A program made the translations under genes and the position numbers. This document shows, piece after piece, positions 17,755 to 26,013 of a DNA stretch of 64,000 nt (position 1 is its first letter; each line of letters opens with the position of its first letter). The DNA comes from Streptomyces populi (GTDB lineage Bacteria > Actinomycetota > Actinomycetes > Streptomycetales > Streptomycetaceae), in the NCBI RefSeq assembly GCF_002911015.1, contig NZ_KZ626871.1, forward strand, positions 25,944 through 89,943, read 5' to 3'. The notes beneath the pieces are model-generated. The model did not search any database. It saw only the letters and a program-made list of their open reading frames with translations, and had not been told where the DNA came from.

Positions 17755-18909
17755 ATGCTGGACATCGCCGAAGAACTGCACCGGTGGGTCGAGCAGGGCC
17801 GCGACTTCGCCGTCGCCACCGTGGTGGCGGTCGGTGGCAGCGCGCCCCGCCGGCCCGGCGCCGCGCTCGCCGTCGACTCCGACGGCACGGCGATCGGCTC
17901 GGTCTCGGGCGGCTGCGTGGAAGGGGCGGTCTACGACCTGTGCGCCCAGGCGCTGGAGGACGGGGAGACCGTCCTCGAACGCTTCGGCTACAGCGACGAC
18001 GACGCCTTCGCGGTCGGCCTGACCTGCGGCGGCGTCATCGACGTCCTGGTCACCCCGGTCCGCTCGCGCGACACCGACCGCCGCACGGTGTTCGCGGCGG
18101 CCCTCGCCGCGGCGGCGGCCGGTGAGGCGGCGGCCCTCGCCCGTGTCGTGAGCGGCCCCGCCGAGCTGATCGGCCGGGCCCTCCTCGTGCGGCCCGACGG
18201 CTCCCACGAGGGCGGCTTCGGCGCCCACCCCGGACTCGACCGCACGGTGACCGGTGAGGCGGCGGCCCAGCTGGACGCGGGCCGCACCGCCACCGTGGAG
18301 ATCGGGGAGCAGGGCTCTCGCTGCGGAGCACCGCTCACGGTCCTGGTGGAGTCCTCGGTCCCGCCCCCGCGGATGATCGTCTTCGGCGCGATCGACTTCG
18401 CCTCCGCGCTGGTGCGCGTGGGCAAGTTCCTCGGCTACCGGGTGACGGTGTGCGACGCCCGCCCCGTCTTCGCGACGGCGGCGCGCTTCCCCGAGGCGGA
18501 CGACGTCGTCGTCGAGTGGCCCCACCGCTATCTGGAGCGCACGCGGGTCGACTCCCGCACGGTCCTGTGCGTCCTCACCCACGACGCCAAGTTCGACGTC
18601 CCGCTGCTGAGGCTCGCCCTGCGGCTCCCGGTGGCGTACGTCGGCGCCATGGGCTCGCGCCGCACCCACCTGGACCGGAACGAGAGGCTGCGCGAGGTCG
18701 GCGCCACCGAGATCGAACTGGCCCGCCTCAGGTCGCCGATCGGCCTGGACCTGGGAGCGCGGACCCCCGAGGAGACGGCGCTGTCGATCGCCGCCGAGAT
18801 CGTGGCCGACCGGCGGGGAGGGAGCGGGGTCCCCCTGACCGGGGCGCACACCCCCATCCACCACGACACGCCCGCGGCCCCGGCGCGCCGGATCGGGTCG
18901 GTGGCCTGA
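17755..18909 (+). CDS. xdhC: XdhC/CoxF-type maturation factor for the Mo cofactor of xanthine dehydrogenase
   Basis: 384 residues. The N-terminal XdhC_CoxI domain includes VGGSAPRRPGAALAV and GSVSGGCVEGAVYD. A C-terminal Rossmann XdhC_C domain includes MIVFGAIDFASALVRVGKFL and YVGAMGSRRTH. In the family this protein binds molybdenum cofactor, promotes its sulfuration and inserts it into XDH. The gene is last in the operon, 44 bp after the permease, with AAGGAGACCGAGAC before the ATG. Fits its neighbours fully. Confidence 0.9.
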   Translation: MLDIAEELHRWVEQGRDFAVATVVAVGGSAPRRPGAALAVDSDGTAIGSVSGGCVEGAVYDLCAQALEDGETVLERFGYSDDDAFAVGLTCGGVIDVLVTPVRSRDTDRRTVFAAALAAAAAGEAAALARVVSGPAELIGRALLVRPDGSHEGGFGAHPGLDRTVTGEAAAQLDAGRTATVEIGEQGSRCGAPLTVLVESSVPPPRMIVFGAIDFASALVRVGKFLGYRVTVCDARPVFATAARFPEADDVVVEWPHRYLERTRVDSRTVLCVLTHDAKFDVPLLRLALRLPVAYVGAMGSRRTHLDRNERLREVGATEIELARLRSPIGLDLGARTPEETALSIAAEIVADRRGGSGVPLTGAHTPIHHDTPAAPARRIGSVA

Positions 18910-19182
18910 GACGCGGTCACGGTGCCACGCACGGTCACGGCGCCGCGGGGCCGGCCCCGGGAGCCCGGGAGGCCGTACCCGCCCGCGCCGCAGGCCGCAC
19001 CGGGCCCGGGACGGAGCTCCCGCCCTGCGGGCCGGAGCAGGGAAGCGTCCCCGGAAGGGGCGCGGGCCGAGGATTCCCGCGCCCCCGTTCTCCCGGACCG
19101 GCCTCAGGGCCGTCCCGCCGCTTTCGCCGTTGTTCTTCCGTACTCCGTATTGACGCACGCGCGCCTCTCGGCGAACCTCCTG

Positions 19183-19196
19183 TGGGAGCGCTCCCG
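19183..19196. promoter_or_regulatory. CebR box
   Basis: TGGGAGCGCTCCCG differs by one base from the palindrome TGGGAGCGCTCCCA bound by CebR, the cellobiose-responsive LacI-family repressor of Streptomyces cellulase genes. It lies 40 bp upstream of the GH6 cellulase start. The rest of the 327-bp gap (18910-19236) holds no gene. A TTGACG at about 19150 could be the -35 element. Confidence 0.85.
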
Positions 19197-19236
19197 CAAG
19201 TCCCTCGTGACCGTTGCGACCCCGGAGTGAACCGGT

Positions 19237-20430
19237 ATGAGACGACGCATCCCCACCTGGCTCGCCGCCCTGTCCGTCGGACTGGCGGCCCTGTCCGCCG
19301 TACCGCCGGCACACGCCGCCGGGTCCGCGCACACCGCCGGAGCCGCCGGCCGCGGACCGGCGCTGTACGTCCCCGACGCCAATCCGGCGGCGTACCGGCA
19401 GGCCCTCGATCTGGCCCGCGCGGGCCGGCTGCGCGACGCGGCGGCCGTCGTGGCGATGGTGAACACCCCGCAGGCCGTCTGGTTCGGTGACCAGACCCCG
19501 GCCGAGGTGGAGAAGGAGGTCCGCGCGGTGGTGCGCGACGCGGGCCGCGACGGCGCGGTCCCCGCGCTGGCGCTGTACGACATCCCCGGCCGGGACTGCT
19601 CCAACTACTCGGCGGGCGGCGCCGCGGACACCGCCCAGTACCAGGCGTGGATCGACGCCGTGGCGCGCGGGATCGGGCGCGGCGACGCGATCGTCACCCT
19701 GGAGCCGGACGCCCTCGCCCTGCTGCCCTCCGACTGCGGCCAGGACGACGCGCAGGGCACGAAGACCGCCGCGCGCTACACCGAGGTCAACTACGCGGTC
19801 GACGCCCTGGAGCCGCTGCCCGGGACACGCGTCTATCTCGACACCGGCCACCCGGGCTGGCACTCCGTCAACTCCATCGTGCCGCGCCTGATCGAGGGCG
19901 GGGTGGCCCGGGCCTCCGGCTTCTACACCAACGCCTCGAACTACAACACCGACGACGCCAACTCCTGGTACGGCAAGCTGATCTCGTCCTGCCTGGCCTA
20001 CGCCGACGGCGGCGGTGACGTCGCCCAGTGCCCCAACCAGTACTGGTCCCGCGCGGACGCGCAGACCTGGCTCGACGCGCACGTGTCGGTCCCGCCGTCC
20101 CGGATGAAGCACTTCGTCACGGACTCCAGCCGCAACGGCCGGGGCACCTGGACCCCGCCGCCGGGCAAGTACAGCGACGCGCAGGACTGGTGCAACCCGC
20201 CGGGCCGGGGCCTCGGCGCCCGTCCCACGCTGCGCACCGGCGACCCGCTCCAGGACGCCCGGTTGTGGATCAAGACGCCCGGCGAGTCGGACGGGCTCTG
20301 TCTGCGCGGAACCGCGGGCCCCGAGGACCCCGAGCGCGGCACGGTCGACCCGAAGGCGGGGGACTGGTTCCCGCAACAGGCCCTGGAGCTGGCCCAGTTG
20401 GCCGAACCGCCGCTTCTCCCCGGCAGCTGA
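19237..20430 (+). CDS. Secreted GH6 cellulase (endoglucanase or cellobiohydrolase)
   Basis: 397 residues. A signal peptide runs to about AHA-AGS (residues 26-29), with MRRR, a hydrophobic core and an AxA site. The GH6 domain shows VAMVNTPQAVWFGD, ALALYDIPGRDCSNYS, the acid motif LEPDALALLPSDC, YLDTGHPGWHS and the C-terminal WIKTPGESDGLC. It cleaves beta-1,4-glucan with inversion, outside the cell. There is no carbohydrate-binding module and no linker, so it is a lone catalytic domain. A CebR box upstream points to induction by cello-oligosaccharides. Confidence 0.93.
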   Translation: MRRRIPTWLAALSVGLAALSAVPPAHAAGSAHTAGAAGRGPALYVPDANPAAYRQALDLARAGRLRDAAAVVAMVNTPQAVWFGDQTPAEVEKEVRAVVRDAGRDGAVPALALYDIPGRDCSNYSAGGAADTAQYQAWIDAVARGIGRGDAIVTLEPDALALLPSDCGQDDAQGTKTAARYTEVNYAVDALEPLPGTRVYLDTGHPGWHSVNSIVPRLIEGGVARASGFYTNASNYNTDDANSWYGKLISSCLAYADGGGDVAQCPNQYWSRADAQTWLDAHVSVPPSRMKHFVTDSSRNGRGTWTPPPGKYSDAQDWCNPPGRGLGARPTLRTGDPLQDARLWIKTPGESDGLCLRGTAGPEDPERGTVDPKAGDWFPQQALELAQLAEPPLLPGS

Positions 20431-20505
20431 CCGGAAGCTTCTCCCCGGGAGCCGGCCCGCCGCGAGACCGGTCCCCCGGGGCCGGTCTTCCCGGGCCGGT
20501 CTCCC

Positions 20506-20547
20506 GGGCCCGTCCCTCCGAGGGGTGCCCCCCGGAGGGACGGGCCC
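20506..20547. terminator. Strong bidirectional terminator
   Basis: Perfect 15-bp stem (20506-20520 with 20533-20547), 12-base loop, between the convergent cellulase and SRPBCC genes. Confidence 0.8.
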
Positions 20548-20549
20548 GC

Positions 20550-21059
20550 TCACCCCCGCTCCAGCAGTCCGTCCATCGCCCGCCCGAACATCCACCGTGC
20601 CGACCGGCCCAGCAGCCGGTCGGTGAACCCGGGCAGCCCGCGCACGCTCAGATCCTCCCGCCAGACCACCCGTGAACCGCCGCCGTCCACCGGGTGCACC
20701 TCGAACTCGGCCCAGCCCGTGACGAACGTGCCGCGCTTGACCAGCCGGCACGTTCCCGGGCCCCCGCCGTCCGGCGGGCGCCAGTCGACGACCTCCATCG
20801 GATCGTCGAACGCGAGCGGTCCGAGCCCCGACCGCGCCACGAAGACCGTCCCCTCCCGCGTCGGCGCCGGCGTGCGCACGGTGACCCGGGTCAGCGGGAC
20901 GACGTCCGCGTGCCGGGGCCAGTCGGTCAGCCGCCGCCAGCTCTCGGCGACGGGGTGCCGGGACACGCGTTCCAGGGTGAAGAGGACCACGGCGTGATCG
21001 TAGGCGCCCGAAGGCCCCGGAGCGGGGACGGACTCTCCCGTGCCCGGCCGGTCCTCCAT
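20550..21059 (-). CDS. SRPBCC-family (polyketide cyclase/dehydrase-like) protein
   Basis: 169 residues in the START/SRPBCC fold. Visible elements are DHAVVLFTLERVSRHPVAES, WAEFEVHPVDGGGSRVVWRE and the amphipathic C-terminal helix ending RWMFGRAMDGLLERG. These proteins bind hydrophobic ligands; the small stand-alone type has no fixed reaction. The ATG at 21059 is chosen. An upstream extension of about 150 residues in the same frame is compositionally poor and crosses the P450 promoter. The gene is divergent from a cytochrome P450 across a 154-bp gap with an inverted repeat, which suggests joint control. Confidence 0.72.
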   Translation of the reverse strand: MEDRPGTGESVPAPGPSGAYDHAVVLFTLERVSRHPVAESWRRLTDWPRHADVVPLTRVTVRTPAPTREGTVFVARSGLGPLAFDDPMEVVDWRPPDGGGPGTCRLVKRGTFVTGWAEFEVHPVDGGGSRVVWREDLSVRGLPGFTDRLLGRSARWMFGRAMDGLLERG

Positions 21060-21090
21060 CAACACCCCATTGGAGTAAGGGCGTTGATGG
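21056..21090. promoter_or_regulatory. Inverted repeat between divergent SRPBCC and P450 genes
   Basis: CCATCAAC (21056-21063) and GTTGATGG (21083-21090) form perfect 8-bp arms 19 bp apart. The left arm overlaps the start codon of the SRPBCC gene. Candidate operator, no known regulator. Confidence 0.4.
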
Positions 21091-21213
21091 CGGGCGACAC
21101 GCATCGAGCCGCTCCCCGGGCCGGACGTCCCCGCGTTACGATGCGGCCGGACGTGATCGACGATCGCCCGAGACGCCGCGCCCTGACCGCCCCCTCCCGC
21201 GACAGGAGTCCAC

Positions 21214-22458
21214 GTGCCGGACCAGCCCTTCGTCCTCGACTCCGCAGGTGCCGACATCCACGGGGAGGCCGAGCGGTTACGCGGCCCGCGCCGGACCCCC
21301 GAGGGCACGCGAGACGCCCCCGCCGCCGCCCTCGTCGAACTCCCCGGCGGGATAACGGCCTGGTTCCCGACCCGGTACGAGACGCTCAAGCGGCTCCTCG
21401 CCGACGACCGGGTCTCCAAGGACCCCGACCGGCACTGGCCCGCCTGGATCGACGGCGCCCACCACGAGAGCTGGGTCGCCCTCTGGGTCGGCGTCACCAA
21501 CATGTTCACCGCCTACGGCGCGGACCACCGCAGGCTGCGCAAGCTCGTCTCCCCCGCGTTCACCAAGCGGCGCACGGACGCGCTGCGGCCCCGGATCGAG
21601 GAGATCGCGGCCGAGCTGCTGGACCGCATGGCCGAGGCGCCCGAGCACCGGGCCGACCTGCGTTCCGCCTACGCGCACCCGCTGCCGATGCGGGTGATCT
21701 GCGAGCTCTTCGGCCTCCCGGAGGAGCAGCGCGCCGACGTCGCGCGTCTCATCGAGGCGAACATGGACACCACCCTCACCCCCGAGCGGGCCATGGCCAC
21801 CTACCGGGAGATACACGAACTGCTCGCCCGGCTCGTGGAGGCGAAGCGGGAGCGGCCCGGCGACGACATGACGACCGCGCTCATCGCGGCCCGTGACGAG
21901 GAGGGGTCCCAGCTCGCCGAGGCCGAGCTGATCGACACCCTGCTCCTGGTCATCGGCGCGGGCCACGAGACGACCGTGAACCTCATCGGCAACGCGGTCC
22001 ACGCCCTGCTCGCCCACCCCGACCAGCTCGCCCGCGTGCTCGCCGGAGAGGTGCCGTGGAGCGAGGTCATCGAGGAGACCCTGCGCTGGGCCCCCTCGAT
22101 CGCCAGCCTCCCGCTGCGTTACGCCGTCGAGGACATCGAGCTCGCCGACGGGACCCTGATCCCGCGCGGCGACGCGATCCTGGCGACGTACGCGGCGGCG
22201 GGCCGGGACCCGTGGCGGCACGGCGAGAGCGCGGACCGCTTCGACATCGGCCGCCCGGACAAGGAACACCTGGCCTTCGGTCACGGCGTCCACTACTGCA
22301 TCGGCGCGCCGCTGGCCCGGCTGGAGGCGTCCATCGCGCTCCCGGCCCTCTTCGAGCGCTTCCCCGCTCTGAGCGAGGACACCTCGCGGGACCCCGCGCG
22401 CCTCGCCGAGTCCTTCATCGGCCACGGCTACCGGACCCTGCCCGTGCGCTGGAACTGA
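21214..22458 (+). CDS. Cytochrome P450
   Basis: 414 residues, soluble bacterial class I P450. The oxygen-binding I-helix motif is IGAGHETTVNLIGN (about 247-260), the ExxR motif is EETLRWAP (about 288) and the haem loop is FGHGVHYCIGAPLARLEA with Cys362 as ligand. It resembles the CYP105/107 group, which hydroxylates antibiotics and xenobiotics. The GTG at 21214 has AGGAG seven bases upstream. Codon 22 (21277-21279) is TTA, so translation should depend on the bldA tRNA. No ferredoxin or reductase gene is adjacent. Substrate unknown. Confidence 0.92.
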   Translation: MPDQPFVLDSAGADIHGEAERLRGPRRTPEGTRDAPAAALVELPGGITAWFPTRYETLKRLLADDRVSKDPDRHWPAWIDGAHHESWVALWVGVTNMFTAYGADHRRLRKLVSPAFTKRRTDALRPRIEEIAAELLDRMAEAPEHRADLRSAYAHPLPMRVICELFGLPEEQRADVARLIEANMDTTLTPERAMATYREIHELLARLVEAKRERPGDDMTTALIAARDEEGSQLAEAELIDTLLLVIGAGHETTVNLIGNAVHALLAHPDQLARVLAGEVPWSEVIEETLRWAPSIASLPLRYAVEDIELADGTLIPRGDAILATYAAAGRDPWRHGESADRFDIGRPDKEHLAFGHGVHYCIGAPLARLEASIALPALFERFPALSEDTSRDPARLAESFIGHGYRTLPVRWN

Positions 22459-22468
22459 CGGTCCGCGG

Positions 22469-22498
22469 GGCACCCCCGCCCGGTGCTCACGGGGTGCC
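22469..22498. terminator. Weak hairpin between convergent genes
   Basis: GGCACCCC (22469-22476) and GGGGTGCC (22491-22498) can pair with a 14-base loop, just after the P450 stop and overlapping the end of the lipid-kinase gene. Confidence 0.35.
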
Positions 22499-23872
22499 GG
22501 ACCGTTCCTCCGGTCGCTGCTCCCGTCCCGGTCCGCGGCCGGGGCGGTGCACACCGGCCGTGCGGCTCACGAGCAGCGCCATGGCCACCAGCCGGCGCCA
22601 GTCCAGGGCGGGCTGGACCGCGGGGACGCCCGGACGGTCCTTCGGGACGCGCACGCGCAGCGCGCCCGGTTCGACACGGCACCGCACCGGGGTGGGCAGC
22701 ACCATGGCCTCGCCGTCGATGCCTGCCTCCAGTTCGCCGCCGTCGGCGGTCACGACCACCTCGCGCGCGGTGAGGACCGCCAGGCCCTGGGGCGCCGGGG
22801 CGAGCAGCAGTGCGGCGGCCTCGACCGCGCTGTCCACCTTGACGCCGAGGACGCCGAGCAGCCCCGAGTCCAGCCGCTCGCGCCGGCCGAGCCCCGCCGG
22901 ATCGTTCGTGCGGTAGGGGTTGTTGCTCACCAGCACCGCCTGCGGCGCCTCGAGCGTCGTGCCGGCCGCGTGGGCGGTCAGCACGGGCCCCCGTTCACGG
23001 GTGAGCAGGTCCGGGAGGAGTTCCAGGATCGTGCCGATCTTGTCGTCCCGGTAGGCGGGATCCTGGACGACCGCCGCGTACGCGCCGAACGAGGCGTTGT
23101 TGACGAACGGGTGCTCCCCGGCGAAGCCGAGGTCCACCCGCAGTTCGACCCCGTCCGTCAGCGCGTCGAGGCAGGTGGAGGGGTCGTCGCGGTCGAGACC
23201 GAGGTCCATGGCGAAGTGGTTGCGGGTGCCGGCCGAGACGACGAGGAACGGCAGGCCGTGTTCGGCGGCGACGGCCGCGACGAGCGCCTGCGTCCCGTCC
23301 CCGCCCGCGACGCCCAGCAGGTCCGCCCCGTCCGCGACCGCCCGCCGGGCCAGCTCGGTGACGTCCTGGTGCTGCTCCGGGTCGAGGAGCACGACGCGGG
23401 CACCGAGCCGCTCGGCCTTCTCCACGAGACCGAACCGCTCCACCTTGCCGCCGCCGGACCGGGGGTTCATGAGGACGAACGGCTTCCGCGGCGGCGGGGC
23501 GCGGTGCTCCCTCATGGGCCTGCTCCGGCCGCGGGCGCTGCGCAGCGCGTAACGGCCGCACCACACGGCGACGATCCACAGCAGGGGGGACAGCAGCAGG
23601 GTCCACAGCAGCGTGACCGCGAGGACCACGACGGCGGCGAGGGGGAGGAGCACCGCGAGCAGCCCCGCGATCCAGCGCACCGGGCCGCGCCGGGTCAGCG
23701 CCCACCACAGTGCCGCCGCCGCGACGGCCATGGCGGCGAGAGCGGCCAGCAGGAGCAGGAAGCCGCGTACGCCTCCGAAGGCGAGCGGCAGCGCCACGGC
23801 GAGCGCCGCCGATGCCAGCGACGCCCTCGCCGCCCACCGCTCGCGGGCCGGCGGCCCCGTCTGCGTGCTCAT
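22487..23872 (-). CDS. Diacylglycerol kinase-like (DAGK catalytic domain) membrane protein
   Basis: 461 residues. The first 115 hold about four hydrophobic segments (LASAALAVALPLAFGGVRGF, LLLLAALAAMAVAAAALWWA, two more). The lipid-kinase catalytic domain follows with FVLMNPRSGGGK, the nucleotide loop VAGGDGTQALVAAVA and VSAGTRNHFAMDLGLDRDD. The family phosphorylates diacylglycerol, sphingosine or similar lipids at the membrane; the substrate here is open. The ATG at 23872 has GGTGGAGGAACG upstream and is preferred to a start 30 bp further out. It is convergent with the P450 gene. Confidence 0.85.
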   Translation of the reverse strand: MSTQTGPPARERWAARASLASAALAVALPLAFGGVRGFLLLLAALAAMAVAAAALWWALTRRGPVRWIAGLLAVLLPLAAVVVLAVTLLWTLLLSPLLWIVAVWCGRYALRSARGRSRPMREHRAPPPRKPFVLMNPRSGGGKVERFGLVEKAERLGARVVLLDPEQHQDVTELARRAVADGADLLGVAGGDGTQALVAAVAAEHGLPFLVVSAGTRNHFAMDLGLDRDDPSTCLDALTDGVELRVDLGFAGEHPFVNNASFGAYAAVVQDPAYRDDKIGTILELLPDLLTRERGPVLTAHAAGTTLEAPQAVLVSNNPYRTNDPAGLGRRERLDSGLLGVLGVKVDSAVEAAALLLAPAPQGLAVLTAREVVVTADGGELEAGIDGEAMVLPTPVRCRVEPGALRVRVPKDRPGVPAVQPALDWRRLVAMALLVSRTAGVHRPGRGPGREQRPEERSGTP

Positions 23873-24083
23873 CGTTCCTCCACCGGTCGGTCCGTCCGGC
23901 ACCGCGGCCGCCGTCGGAGGAGGACGCCGTCGTGCCGGTCACGCGAACCAGATGCCCGGGCGCCGGACGTCCATGTCCGACGTGCCGGGACGGCCCGTAC
24001 GGAGTCACGCTGTCACGAGCCGGGCTCCGGCACCACGAGACGGAGGGCGTCCCGGCCCGTTTCCTGCCGCGGCACCCCGGTGG

Positions 24084-24566
24084 TCACCGCCCGTCGGCGG
24101 GATCCGTCCGCCGTGCGGACGGTCCGGGGCGGGTGCGTGCCTCCGGCGGGATCAGCGTCCCGTGCCCGGCTCCGCACACGACCACCGCGCTCACCTGCTC
24201 GCCGCAGTCCGCGTGCACGACCTCCAGCGGCGGTCCCTCGGGGTCCGCCGTGTAGCGGTCGCCCCACTGCTTGAGGGCGATCATGACGGGCCACAGTTCC
24301 CAGCCCTTGCGGGTGAGCCGGTACTCGTGCCGGGTGCGGCTGCCGGGCTCGCTGTACGGAACGGTGTCCAGGATCCCGGCGGCGACCAGCTTCCGCAGCC
24401 GGTCCGCCAGCACGCTCTCGGAGAGCCCGACGTGCCGCCGGAAGTCGTCGAAGCGCCGCACGCCGTTCATCGCGTCCCGCAGGACCAGCATCGACCACTT
24501 CTCGCCGATCAGGTCGAGCGTCCGCTGGACCGTGCAGTTCTCGGTATTCGTGTCGAGCCACGTCAT
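24084..24566 (-). CDS. HxlR-family transcriptional regulator
   Basis: About 160 residues. The HxlR winged helix is complete: NCTVQRTLDLIGEKWSMLVL, FDDFRRHVGLSESVLADRLR, and the wing with YRLTRKGWELWPVMIALKQW. The Cys near residue 11 is typical of HxlR/HypR-type redox or electrophile sensors. The extended C-terminus (40 residues) has two more Cys (HADCGEQ and VVCGAGH). The start may be 24566 or 24575. The gene is divergent from a thioesterase, with a strong palindrome in the 101-bp gap that is probably its operator. Confidence 0.88.
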   Translation of the reverse strand: MTWLDTNTENCTVQRTLDLIGEKWSMLVLRDAMNGVRRFDDFRRHVGLSESVLADRLRKLVAAGILDTVPYSEPGSRTRHEYRLTRKGWELWPVMIALKQWGDRYTADPEGPPLEVVHADCGEQVSAVVVCGAGHGTLIPPEARTRPGPSARRTDPADGR

Positions 24567-24579
24567 GGGCCCCATCGTA

Positions 24580-24606
24580 GGCTGGCTGTGAGATTGACAG
24601 CCAGCC
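24580..24606. promoter_or_regulatory. Palindromic operator of the HxlR regulator
   Basis: Perfect 10-bp arms GGCTGGCTGT (24580-24589) and ACAGCCAGCC (24597-24606), 7 bp apart. A third half-site GCTGGCTAG starts at 24612. It directly abuts the start of the HxlR gene and is 62 bp from the thioesterase start. Confidence 0.65.
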
Positions 24607-24667
24607 GTCCCGCTGGCTAGCTTCGGAAAACATAGTCAGGTGGCCGAGGCGGGAGAGTGACGGAACC

Positions 24668-25153
24668 ATGGGCAGGTCTCGTACGTACGACTGGGAGGAC
24701 CCGGCCGTCTCCGCGGACGCCGTCGCCCGGTACAGCGGCCTCGACTTCCTCCGCGAGATGCAGGCCGGCCGGCTCCCCGCGCCGCCGGTCTCCGCGACCC
24801 TCGGCATGACCCTCGAGGAGGTCGAGCACGGCCGGGTGGTCTTCGCCCTGGTGCCGGGGGAGGAGCACTACAACCCGATCGGAAGCGTCCACGGAGGCAT
24901 CTACGCCACCCTGCTGGACTCCGCCGCGGGCTGCGCGGTGCAGTCCGTGCTGCCCCGGGGCACCGGGTACACCTCGCTCGACCTGAACGTGAAGTTCCTG
25001 CGGCCGGTCACCGTGGACACCGGCAGGGTCCGCGCGGTCGGCACCGTCCTCAACAGCGGCCGTCGTACGGCCCTGGCCCAGGCGGAACTCTTCGACGGGG
25101 CCGGCCGGCTGCTCGCCCACACCACCAGCAGCTGCCTGCTGTTCCCCGTCTGA
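24668..25153 (+). CDS. PaaI-type hotdog thioesterase
   Basis: 161 residues in the hotdog fold. The active-site region is HYNPIGSVHGGIYATLLDSA, matching the HGG-x-A-x-L-D pattern of PaaI thioesterases, followed by TSLDLNVKFLRPV. It should hydrolyse aryl- or acyl-CoA thioesters in the cytoplasm. It is divergent from the HxlR regulator, probably its target. The ATG has GGGAGAG upstream at a longish distance. Confidence 0.88.
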   Translation: MGRSRTYDWEDPAVSADAVARYSGLDFLREMQAGRLPAPPVSATLGMTLEEVEHGRVVFALVPGEEHYNPIGSVHGGIYATLLDSAAGCAVQSVLPRGTGYTSLDLNVKFLRPVTVDTGRVRAVGTVLNSGRRTALAQAELFDGAGRLLAHTTSSCLLFPV

Positions 25154-25254
25154 CCCGCCGGAGCCGGGGCGACGCCGGGTGGGGCGGCCGTCCCGGATCC
25201 CCGCGGCGGGTTCCGCCGGGCCGGCCCGTGGTCCCGGGGATACCGTGACGGCGT

Positions 25255-25896
25255 ATGAGGACCAGCCTGCCGGGACTGCCCCTGGACGTCGTGCCGCGCA
25301 TGGTCGTCGCGGTGGGTCTCGGAGCCCTGACCGGCGCGGTCGTCGGCCTCGCGAGCGGCCTCCTCCTGGGGCTGCTGGCCGGGACCGCCGCGACGGAACT
25401 GTTCTTCGTCCTGGCGGGCTGGGCGGTGCTGTGGCCGATGACGGCCGCGGCCACCCGCGCCAACGCGCGGCGCGAGGACCTGCGCCCCCTGACCGACGAA
25501 CTCGTGGTCGTCGCGGTCGCCCTGTGCGGACTGTGCGCCATCGTGCTGATGCTCCTGAACGGCCGCTCCCGCCACGGCGACGCCGTCGCCCTGACCGCCC
25601 TGTGCGGGGTGTTCATGGCCTGGGCCGCCCTGCACCTGATGTACGCCACCCGCTACGCCTGCGTGTACTACGAGGCGGACGGCGGCATCGACTTCAACAC
25701 GGACGACCCGCCGGCGTACCGCGACTTCTTCTACTTCAGTCACAACCTCGGGATGACCTACCAGGTGTCCGACACCGGTGTCTCGAGCTCGCGGATCCGC
25801 ACGATCGTGCTGAGGCACTGCCTCCTGTCGTACGTGTTCGGCACCAGCATCCTCGCCACGGCCGTCAACTTCGTCGTGGGACTCGTGAAGCACTGA
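25255..25896 (+). CDS. DUF1345 membrane protein
   Basis: 213 residues with five hydrophobic segments (about 14-32, 40-60, 83-102, 112-130, 190-210). The family hallmark GGIDFN near residue 143 and the run DFFYFSHNLGMTYQVSDTGV identify DUF1345. Function unknown in any organism I know. The ATG has no strong ribosome-binding site. Confidence 0.82.
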   Translation: MRTSLPGLPLDVVPRMVVAVGLGALTGAVVGLASGLLLGLLAGTAATELFFVLAGWAVLWPMTAAATRANARREDLRPLTDELVVVAVALCGLCAIVLMLLNGRSRHGDAVALTALCGVFMAWAALHLMYATRYACVYYEADGGIDFNTDDPPAYRDFFYFSHNLGMTYQVSDTGVSSSRIRTIVLRHCLLSYVFGTSILATAVNFVVGLVKH

Positions 25897-26013
25897 CGGC
25901 GCCGGGACGCGCCCGGTTCTGGTGCGGTTCGCCCCGGGACGAAGCAGGATGGGAGGAGGAACCGACCGGTCCGTGCGCGACGGACACCTCCGCGTCCCCG
26001 AGGAGGACGACCC

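Noticed and set aside
17665..20751. A 1028-codon open frame on the minus strand
   Set aside because: It runs antisense across the xdhC and cellulase genes; long antisense frames are an artefact of very high GC.
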